Below are positions 1 through 6,091 of a stretch of DNA of 7,640 nt, in pieces; position 1 is the stretch's first letter; every line of letters begins with the position of its first letter. The position numbers and the translations under genes are program-made. Source of the DNA: Flavobacteriaceae bacterium UBA2000 (GTDB lineage: Bacteria > Bacteroidota > Bacteroidia > Flavobacteriales > Flavobacteriaceae); assembly GCA_002335345.1 (NCBI GenBank), contig DDCS01000154.1, forward strand, positions 1 to 7,640, written 5' to 3'. The notes under the pieces are model-generated. The model worked only from the letters and a program-made list of their open reading frames with translations, was not told the DNA's origin and did no database searches.

Positions 1-969
1 TGGTTCCTAGGACACCCTGAAGTATATATTGTTTTATTGCCGGCATTGGGAATTACCTCAGAAGTGATTGCGACCAATGCGAGAAAACCGATTTTTGGCT
101 ACCGCGCTATGGTGGCGTCGATTATCGCTATTGCTTTCTTGTCGACAATCGTATGGGGGCACCATATGTTTATCTCTGGGATGAATCCATTTTTAGGTTC
201 AGTATTTACCTTTACCACCTTACTTATTGCGATTCCTTCTGCGGTTAAGGCGTTTAACTATATAACCACCTTATGGAAAGGTAATTTGCAGATGAACCCG
301 GCGATGCTGTTTTCTATCGGTTTAGTTTCTACCTTTATTACTGGAGGACTCACCGGAATTATTCTTGGAGATAGTGCCTTAGATATTAATGTACACGACA
401 CGTATTTCGTTGTGGCGCACTTCCATTTGGTAATGGGAATTTCTGCGCTATATGGACTTTTCGCGGGGGTTTATCATTGGTTTCCAAAGATGTTCGAAGG
501 GCGAATGATGAATAAAAACATGGGCTATATTCACTTTTGGGTTACGGCTATTGGCGCATACGGGGTCTTTTTCCCAATGCACTTTATCGGAATGGCAGGA
601 TTACCAAGACGTTATTACACCAATACGGCATTCCCGTATTTTGATGATTTAGCAGATGTCAATGTCATTATTACGATTTTCGCTTTTATCGCTGCTGCGG
701 CTCAAATTGTGTTCTTATACAACTTTATTTCTTCGATGTTCTTTGGTAAAATGGGCCCAAAAAACCCGTGGAAATCGAATACGCTAGAGTGGACTGCGGA
801 AGTAAAGCATATTCATGGGAACTGGGAAGGTCCAATACCATCAGTACATCGTTGGCCTTATGATTACAGTAAGCGTAACGAAGATGATAGTGATTATGTA
901 GTCCCAGGGCAAGATTATGCTCCTCAGGTGTTGCCACTTCAGGATAATGAAGAGGAAATGAATCACTAG
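1..969 (+). CDS. ctaD: Cytochrome c oxidase subunit I, C-terminal part (5' end outside window)
   Basis: This is the catalytic subunit of an inner-membrane haem-copper oxidase, which reduces O2 to water and pumps protons. The reading frame is open from base 1 and gives 322 residues, roughly the C-terminal half of the protein. An internal TTG at base 37 is not the start. Numbering from the first visible codon, HPEVY at 5-9 carries the CuB-ligand His and the Tyr that cross-links to it in this family. HH at 54-55 gives the other two CuB ligands. HFH at 140-142 supplies the haem a3 and haem a ligands. H132 and D133 match the Mg site. K83, in an IPSAVK motif, matches the K-channel lysine, and the neighbouring position usually held by Thr is Ser. 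PRR in GLPRRYYTN matches the arginines that contact the haem propionates. The HPEVY motif places it in the A-type family. Several hydrophobic helices are followed by a hydrophilic acidic tail ending at TAG. The partner subunits would lie upstream, outside the window. Confidence 0.97.
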   Translation, partial: WFLGHPEVYIVLLPALGITSEVIATNARKPIFGYRAMVASIIAIAFLSTIVWGHHMFISGMNPFLGSVFTFTTLLIAIPSAVKAFNYITTLWKGNLQMNPAMLFSIGLVSTFITGGLTGIILGDSALDINVHDTYFVVAHFHLVMGISALYGLFAGVYHWFPKMFEGRMMNKNMGYIHFWVTAIGAYGVFFPMHFIGMAGLPRRYYTNTAFPYFDDLADVNVIITIFAFIAAAAQIVFLYNFISSMFFGKMGPKNPWKSNTLEWTAEVKHIHGNWEGPIPSVHRWPYDYSKRNEDDSDYVVPGQDYAPQVLPLQDNEEEMNH

Positions 970-1002
970 AGGCTATTCTAATTTATTTGTGTTCAATTTA
1001 TA

Positions 1003-1032
1003 GGAACCCCTGCCGAGTGTGGGGGTTTTTTT
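1003..1032 (+). terminator. Rho-independent terminator after ctaD
   Basis: AACCCC at 1005-1010 pairs with GGGGTT at 1022-1027 around an 11-base loop. The stem can be extended by G-T wobble pairs and runs straight into a tract of seven T (1026-1032). It lies about 35 bases after the oxidase stop codon and upstream of the ruvB promoter. It therefore most likely ends the oxidase transcript and insulates ruvB. The call rests on the visible hairpin and T tract. Confidence 0.8.
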
Positions 1033-1038
1033 ATGGTA

Positions 1039-1065
1039 TTGCATGAGGAACACTTTGTATATTTG
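1039..1065 (+). promoter_or_regulatory. Bacteroidota-type promoter for ruvB (-33 TTG, -7 TATATTTG)
   Basis: TATATTTG at 1058-1065 is an exact match to the TAnnTTTG -7 consensus of Bacteroidota primary sigma factors. A TTG lies at 1039-1041 with a 16-base spacer, slightly short of usual. Transcription would be expected to begin about 3-6 bases after the box, at or next to the ruvB ATG at 1071, so little or no 5' leader is predicted. The position just after the ctaD terminator supports a genuine new transcription start. Confidence 0.6.
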
Positions 1066-1070
1066 TTTTT

Positions 1071-2099
1071 ATGAACGAAAACTTAGATCCAACAGACCAT
1101 AACTTAAGCCCACAAGACCTTGATATTGAAAAGAAATTAAGGCCTTTGAGTTTTGATGATTTTACTGGGCAGGACCAGGCCCTAGAGAATCTGAAAATTT
1201 TTGTTGCGGCGGCAAATCAGCGTGATGAAGCTTTGGATCATACCTTGTTTCATGGTCCTCCCGGATTGGGTAAGACGACCTTAGCCCACATTTTGGCCAG
1301 TGAATTAAATGTCGGCATTAAAGTAACTTCTGGCCCTGTATTGGATAAACCTGGAGATTTGGCAGGTCTACTCACTAATCTGGAAGAGCGCGATGTACTT
1401 TTTATTGATGAAATCCATCGATTAAGTCCTATCGTCGAGGAATACTTGTACAGTGCCATGGAGGACTATAAGATTGATATTATGATTGAATCCGGACCAA
1501 ATGCACGTACCGTTCAAATCACACTGAATCCTTTTACGCTTGTGGGCGCCACAACACGTTCCGGCCTACTCACCGCGCCCATGCGGGCGCGTTTTGGCAT
1601 TGCCTCTCGCTTAGAATATTACAGCACGGAGCTTTTAACCACCATAGTACAACGCAGTGCAGGTATTTTGAACGTGGGCATCAGCATGGAGGCCGCGATT
1701 GAAATTGCTGGGCGCAGCCGCGGGACCCCGAGAATCGCCAATGCATTATTGCGTCGTGTACGTGATTTTGCTCAGATAAAAGGAGATGGACATATTGATA
1801 TTGCCATTGCAAAATTTGCCTTAAAGCAGCTCAATGTAGACACCTATGGGTTGGACGATATGGACAATAAAATACTGACCACCCTGATTGAAAAATTTAA
1901 AGGGGGCCCTGTCGGCATTACCACCTTAGCCACTGCAGTTTCCGAAAGCGCTGAAACCATAGAAGAGGTGTACGAGCCGTTTTTAATTCAACAGGGGTTC
2001 ATTATTCGTACCCCACGTGGTCGGGCGGTAACAGAATTTGCCTATCGTCATTTAGGGATGCAAAAACCGACCGATCAGCAAGGACTGTTCGGCAATTAA
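1071..2099 (+). CDS. ruvB: Holliday junction branch migration ATPase RuvB
   Basis: RuvB is the AAA+ motor that drives branch migration of Holliday junctions. It works as a hexameric ring with RuvA, encoded downstream at 5507, and with the RuvC resolvase, which is not in this window. The product is 342 residues, normal for the family. GPPGLGKT at 62-69 is the Walker A motif and LFIDE at 110-114 is Walker B. The beta-hairpin that contacts RuvA falls at about 133-150. GATTRSG at 159-165 holds sensor 1, R174 in MRARFG is the arginine finger, and RGTPRIA at 217-223 is sensor 2. A winged-helix DNA-binding domain follows, from about 258 to the end. The ATG at 1071 gives an N-terminus (MNENLDP) that I recall from flavobacterial RuvB. 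There is no Shine-Dalgarno sequence, as is normal in this phylum. The gene probably shares a transcript with queG, 39 bases downstream. All key residues are present. Confidence 0.98.
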   Translation: MNENLDPTDHNLSPQDLDIEKKLRPLSFDDFTGQDQALENLKIFVAAANQRDEALDHTLFHGPPGLGKTTLAHILASELNVGIKVTSGPVLDKPGDLAGLLTNLEERDVLFIDEIHRLSPIVEEYLYSAMEDYKIDIMIESGPNARTVQITLNPFTLVGATTRSGLLTAPMRARFGIASRLEYYSTELLTTIVQRSAGILNVGISMEAAIEIAGRSRGTPRIANALLRRVRDFAQIKGDGHIDIAIAKFALKQLNVDTYGLDDMDNKILTTLIEKFKGGPVGITTLATAVSESAETIEEVYEPFLIQQGFIIRTPRGRAVTEFAYRHLGMQKPTDQQGLFGN

Positions 2100-2138
2100 T
2101 TGAATCAAAGACACCCCCAACAATGATTGCCTTTTAGG

Positions 2139-3062
2139 ATGGACCTTGCTCATAAAAATGCCCATTTGATTAAAGCCGAGGCCAAGCGTCTAGGCTTTTT
2201 ATCTTGTGGCATGAGTAAAGCAGGATTTTTGGAGGATGAGGCCCCGCGCCTTGATCAGTGGCTCCTTCAGGGGTATCATGGCTCGATGGCCTACATGGAA
2301 AATCATTATGACAAGCGTCTAGACCCCCGAAAGTTAGTCCCAGGGGCGCAATCTGTAGTTTCCCTATTGTATAATTATTTTCCCGAACAAACCCAGGTTG
2401 AGGGAAGCTTTAAAATTTCAAAATACGCCTACGGGGAGGACTATCATTTTGTCGTGCGCGATAAGCTAAAAGAGCTCATGGCCTATATCCATGCAGAAAT
2501 TGGCGCTGTGGAAGGCCGTGTTTTTGTCGATTCAGCCCCTGTTTTAGAGAAAGCATGGGCGGTAAAAAGTGGGCTCGGATGGCTGGGTAAGAACACCAAC
2601 CTGATCAGCAAGCAAGTCGGTTCTTTTTTCTTTTTGGCAGAACTGATCATTGACCTGGATTTACCACAGGATGGTCCTGTAACGGATCATTGTGGTCAAT
2701 GTACGGCATGTATTGATGCCTGCCCAACCCAGGCGATAATCGCCCCTTATGTGGTCGATGGGAGCAAATGTATTTCGCATCTAACTATTGAGCTTAAATC
2801 TGAAATTCCAAATCATTTTGCTGGTCAAATGGACGATTGGATTTTTGGGTGTGATGTTTGCCAAGATGTTTGTCCCTGGAATCGTTTTTCAAAGCCACAT
2901 GCTGAGCCAAGATTTAAACCAGAGCCAGAACTTTTACAAAACGACAAACAACAATGGCGTGAATTAACGCAGGAGGTTTTTGGTCATTTATTCGAGAAAA
3001 GTCCCGTGCAACGCACGCGTTATGAAGGCTTAATGCGCAACATTAAATTCCTGGAAGATTAA
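2139..3062 (+). CDS. queG: Epoxyqueuosine reductase QueG, short form
   Basis: QueG is a cytosolic iron-sulfur and cobalamin enzyme that reduces epoxyqueuosine to queuosine at the wobble position of tRNAs with GUN anticodons, the last step of queuosine synthesis. I chose the ATG at 2139 (307 residues). An in-frame TTG at 2127 would add only four residues and is unlikely. VDSAPVLEKAWA contains D131, matching the catalytic acid of the family, and is followed by GLGWLGKNTNL. CGQCTACIDACP gives C185, C188, C191 and C195. C211 follows, then CDVCQDVCPW gives C238, C241 and C245. These eight cysteines fit two [4Fe-4S] clusters. The protein ends soon after the ferredoxin-like part, whereas E. coli and B. 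subtilis homologues are about 70-80 residues longer and have a C-terminal HEAT-like region. It follows ruvB closely and probably shares its transcript, with no obvious functional link. Confidence 0.95.
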   Translation: MDLAHKNAHLIKAEAKRLGFLSCGMSKAGFLEDEAPRLDQWLLQGYHGSMAYMENHYDKRLDPRKLVPGAQSVVSLLYNYFPEQTQVEGSFKISKYAYGEDYHFVVRDKLKELMAYIHAEIGAVEGRVFVDSAPVLEKAWAVKSGLGWLGKNTNLISKQVGSFFFLAELIIDLDLPQDGPVTDHCGQCTACIDACPTQAIIAPYVVDGSKCISHLTIELKSEIPNHFAGQMDDWIFGCDVCQDVCPWNRFSKPHAEPRFKPEPELLQNDKQQWRELTQEVFGHLFEKSPVQRTRYEGLMRNIKFLED

Positions 3063-3095
3063 ATCCCGAAAATTTTTTCATGTACTTAGGTCTGC

Positions 3096-3109
3096 TACCT
3101 TTGTAGGTA
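3096..3109 (+). promoter_or_regulatory. Promoter -7 box for maeB within a short inverted repeat
   Basis: TACCTTTG at 3096-3103 matches the TAnnTTTG -7 consensus exactly and lies 18 bases before the maeB ATG, so the predicted leader is about 12-15 bases. At the expected -33 position there is only a run of T (3073-3078), without a clear TTG. The box is also the left part of a perfect inverted repeat: TACCT at 3096-3100 and AGGTA at 3105-3109 around TTGT. The repeat is short and may be chance. No terminator is visible between queG and this box. Confidence 0.55.
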
Positions 3110-3121
3110 TAGTTTGAATCT

Positions 3122-5416
3122 ATGAGCAAGCAAAGTAAAAGAAGGGAAGCCCTTTTATATCACGCTAAACCGAGACCTGGAAAGATCCAGGTGGTGCCTA
3201 CCAAAAAATATGCAAGTCAAAGAGATTTGTCGCTGGCCTACTCCCCTGGAGTGGCCGAACCGTGTTTGGAAATTGAAAAATCTGTCGACAACGTCTACAA
3301 GTATACCAATAAGGGAAATTTAGTTGCGGTAATTAGTAACGGTACTGCCGTCCTTGGCCTGGGGAATATTGGTCCAGAGGCGTCCAAACCCGTGATGGAA
3401 GGCAAGGGGCTTTTATTCAAAATATTTGCGGATATTGATGTCTTTGATATTGAGTTAGATGCCACCGATGTTGATGCCTTTGTACAAACCGTTAAACACA
3501 TGGCACCAACTTTTGGTGGTATTAACTTAGAAGACATTAAAGCGCCTGAAGCCTTTGAGATAGAACGACGTCTCAAAGAGGAATTGGATATCCCTGTAAT
3601 GCATGATGACCAGCATGGAACGGCCATTATCTCTGCGGCGGCTTTACTCAATGCGCTAGAATTGGCTGAGAAAAAAATTGATGAGGTCAAAATCGTCATC
3701 AGTGGAGCAGGGGCCGCAGCAGTTTCTTGTACGCGCTTGTACAAGGCTTTTGGGGCAAAGGGTGAAAATATTGTGATGTGTGATAGTCGCGGGGTCATCC
3801 GCAGTGATCGAGATGATTTAAGTTCTGAAAAATTAGAATTTGCGACAGATCGAAACATTGACACCTTGGCCCAGGCTTTGGAGGGGGCCGATGTTTTTGT
3901 GGGGCTTTCTATTGCGGATATCGTGACTCAGAAAATGATAAAATCTATGGCCCCGTCACCCATTGTCTTCGCCATGGCTAATCCTGATCCAGAGATAAAT
4001 TATGATCTTGCTCTACGGGCTAGAAAAGATATTATCATGGCAACAGGGCGGAGTGATCATCCTAATCAGGTCAATAATGTCCTTGGTTTTCCTTTTATTT
4101 TCAGAGGGGCACTCGATGTTCGGGCTACCAAAATTAACGAGGCGATGAAAATGGCTGCTGTTAAGGCTTTGGCAGACTTAGCTAAAGAACCAGTGCCAGA
4201 GCAGGTCAATGTGGCCTATGGTGAGACCAAATTACAGTTTGGGAGAGAATACATTATTCCTAAGCCATTTGACCCACGGCTTATCGCTACAGTGCCGCCG
4301 GCAGTAGCCAAGGCTGCTATGGAAAGTGGTGTCGCTTTGACGCCAATTAAGGATTGGGAGCGCTATGAGGAAGAACTACTTGATCGAATGGGTAATGATC
4401 ACAAGTTGCTCAAACTGCTTTTCGATCGGGCACGCCATAATCCTAAACGAGTCGTTTTTGCCGAGGCAGATCACCTGGATGTGATCAAGGCAGCGCAAAT
4501 CGTCTATGAGGAGGGGTTTGCTATTCCGATATTGTTGGGACGCAAAGAGGTCATCTTGGCGCTCAAAAAGGAGATTGATTTTGATGAAGATGTACTCATT
4601 ATTGATCCAAAATGTGATGAAGAAGAAAAGCGTCGCAACGCGTATGCTGAAGAATTCTGGGCCCAACGTAAACGAAAGGGAGTAACACAATTTGACGCGC
4701 GAAGATTGATGCGAGAGCGCAACTATTTTGGCGCCATGATGCTCAACCTAGGTGAGGCAGACGCCATGGTTTCGGGTTATGCGCGTTCCTATCCCTCTGC
4801 ATTGAGACCCATCCTAGAAACTGTCGGTAAATTTGATGGGGTCAATAAAGTTGCCGCCACAAACTTGATGCTCACGCCAAAAGGCCCCATATTTATCTCG
4901 GACACTTCGGTAAATATTAATCCGACAGCCCAGGAGTTGGCCAATATCGCGCAGATGACCAATCATACCATGAAAATGTTTGGGGTAAACCCCGTCATTG
5001 CGATGATATCCTATGCGAATTTTGGCTCGTCGGACGACCCTCATGCACTAAAAGTACGCCAAGCAGTGGCGATGTTACATGAGTCAAATCCTGATATGAT
5101 CCTTGATGGAGAGCTCCAGGTTGATTTTGCACTCAACAGTGAGATGCTCAAGAATAAGTTCCCTTTTTCCAAATTAGCGGGAAAAAAGGTCAATGCTTTG
5201 ATCTTTCCTAACCTTGACGCGGCAAACAGTAATTACAAAATGCTCAAGGAGCAAAAAGACGTCGATTCAATTGGGCCGATCATGCTTGGGATGCGACGCG
5301 CTGTTCATATTTTTCAGCTTGGAGCCAGTGTTGAAGAGATGGTGAATATGACGGCAATTGCGGTAGTTGATGCACAACAAAAGGAAAAACGTCGCCGAAC
5401 AAAATCTAGGAGTTAA
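3122..5416 (+). CDS. maeB: NADP-dependent malic enzyme with C-terminal phosphotransacetylase-like domain (MaeB type)
   Basis: This cytosolic enzyme oxidatively decarboxylates malate to pyruvate and CO2 with reduction of NADP, supplying NADPH and linking the TCA cycle to pyruvate. The product is 764 residues, the usual length for the fused MaeB type. The N-terminal malic domain (about 15-150) shows SLAYSPGVAEPC with the catalytic Tyr at 40, and EGKG with the catalytic Lys at 95. Metal ligands are visible as E137-D138 and in HDDQHGT at 161-167. The nucleotide-binding domain (about 160-400) has GAGAAA at 195-200 and NPDPE at 287-291. From about 428 to 755 it resembles phosphate acetyltransferase (for example GYARSYPSALRP near 552-563). 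In studied MaeB proteins that domain is regulatory, responding to acetyl-CoA, rather than an active transacetylase. The tail after about 753 is strongly basic. It has its own promoter box, and ruvA follows after 90 bases. NADP rather than NAD preference is inferred from family membership. Confidence 0.96.
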   Translation: MSKQSKRREALLYHAKPRPGKIQVVPTKKYASQRDLSLAYSPGVAEPCLEIEKSVDNVYKYTNKGNLVAVISNGTAVLGLGNIGPEASKPVMEGKGLLFKIFADIDVFDIELDATDVDAFVQTVKHMAPTFGGINLEDIKAPEAFEIERRLKEELDIPVMHDDQHGTAIISAAALLNALELAEKKIDEVKIVISGAGAAAVSCTRLYKAFGAKGENIVMCDSRGVIRSDRDDLSSEKLEFATDRNIDTLAQALEGADVFVGLSIADIVTQKMIKSMAPSPIVFAMANPDPEINYDLALRARKDIIMATGRSDHPNQVNNVLGFPFIFRGALDVRATKINEAMKMAAVKALADLAKEPVPEQVNVAYGETKLQFGREYIIPKPFDPRLIATVPPAVAKAAMESGVALTPIKDWERYEEELLDRMGNDHKLLKLLFDRARHNPKRVVFAEADHLDVIKAAQIVYEEGFAIPILLGRKEVILALKKEIDFDEDVLIIDPKCDEEEKRRNAYAEEFWAQRKRKGVTQFDARRLMRERNYFGAMMLNLGEADAMVSGYARSYPSALRPILETVGKFDGVNKVAATNLMLTPKGPIFISDTSVNINPTAQELANIAQMTNHTMKMFGVNPVIAMISYANFGSSDDPHALKVRQAVAMLHESNPDMILDGELQVDFALNSEMLKNKFPFSKLAGKKVNALIFPNLDAANSNYKMLKEQKDVDSIGPIMLGMRRAVHIFQLGASVEEMVNMTAIAVVDAQQKEKRRRTKSRS

Positions 5417-5476
5417 CGGGCCGCAGATCCTCATTTTTTCGCGGTTTTGGGGCTGATCAATGCCAATAATTTATAC

Positions 5477-5484
5477 TATATTTG
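5477..5484 (+). promoter_or_regulatory. Candidate promoter -7 box for ruvA (and sprA)
   Basis: TATATTTG at 5477-5484 is an exact TAnnTTTG match, 22 bases before the ruvA ATG. No good TTG lies at the expected -33 distance; the nearest, at 5447-5449, leaves a 27-base spacer, which is too long. The 90-base gap after maeB and the box position suggest that ruvA and sprA are transcribed from here. The -7 match is seen in the sequence; its activity is inferred. Confidence 0.5.
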
Positions 5485-5506
5485 GGCTTTTAACCCAGCG
5501 CGAATA

Positions 5507-6088
5507 ATGATTGCTCAAGTACAGGGAAGACTCATTGAGAAAAATCCGACTGATGTAGTCGTTGATTGTCATGGTGTAGGCTATTTTCTAAATATATCGT
5601 TACACACCTTTTCTCAAATTCCCGACCAAGAAAATATTCGGTTATATACCCAGTTGTTGGTGCGCGAAGACGCCATGACGCTTTATGGTTTTTCCTCAAA
5701 AGAGGAGCGCTCGGTGTTTAATCTGCTCTTGTCTGTTTCTGGTGTTGGCGCGAGCACAGCCAGAACCATGCTCTCCTCTTTAACGCCCATGCAAGTGCGC
5801 GATGCGATCGTCTCAGAGGATCTCACAGTGATTCAAGGGGTAAAGGGTATTGGCGCCAAAACAGCCCAGAGAATCATCTTGGATTTAAAGGATAAAATTA
5901 TAAAGCTTTACGGGGAAGAAACTTCTGGTGTGGTTTCAAGCAATACCAACCGAAATGAAGCGTTATCTGCATTAGAAACGTTGGGATTTGCGCGTAAAAT
6001 TGCTGAAAAAGCATGCGACGCAGTCCTTAAGAGTGCGCCTTCAGCTTCAGTAGAGGAAATTATCAAAATGGCATTTAAACATTTGTAG
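5507..6088 (+). CDS. ruvA: Holliday junction DNA-binding protein RuvA
   Basis: RuvA forms tetramers that grip the four-way Holliday junction and load RuvB (encoded at 1071) for branch migration. I chose the ATG at 5507, giving 193 residues with the usual MIAQVQGRL start; the open frame reaches further upstream but only with a TTG and unrelated residues. Domain I (about 1-64) is the OB fold. It ends in REDAMTLYGF, with E54 and D55 matching the acidic pin that separates strands at the crossover. Domain II has two helix-hairpin-helix motifs, SGVGAS at 78-83 and GVKGIGAKTA at 111-120. After a polar linker (about 137-150), domain III (about 150-193) is the three-helix RuvB-binding domain. The stop TAG at 6086 lies three bases before the proposed sprA start and in the same frame. 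ruvA and sprA are therefore likely cotranscribed, and possibly translationally coupled. Confidence 0.97.
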   Translation: MIAQVQGRLIEKNPTDVVVDCHGVGYFLNISLHTFSQIPDQENIRLYTQLLVREDAMTLYGFSSKEERSVFNLLLSVSGVGASTARTMLSSLTPMQVRDAIVSEDLTVIQGVKGIGAKTAQRIILDLKDKIIKLYGEETSGVVSSNTNRNEALSALETLGFARKIAEKACDAVLKSAPSASVEEIIKMAFKHL

Positions 6089-6091
6089 CGT

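Noticed and set aside
3295..3864. Long open frame on the minus strand inside maeB
   Set aside because: It is an antisense shadow of a clearly coding gene, with a low-complexity Ser-rich translation and no recognisable domain.
5417..5450. Possible terminator after maeB (CCGC at 5421-5424 with GCGG at 5441-5444, then TTTT)
   Set aside because: The stem has only four Watson-Crick pairs with a 16-base loop, and only four T follow; too weak to call.
5483..5497. Small hairpin TGGG/CCCA in the ruvA leader
   Set aside because: Four base pairs around a seven-base loop are expected by chance and have no family context.
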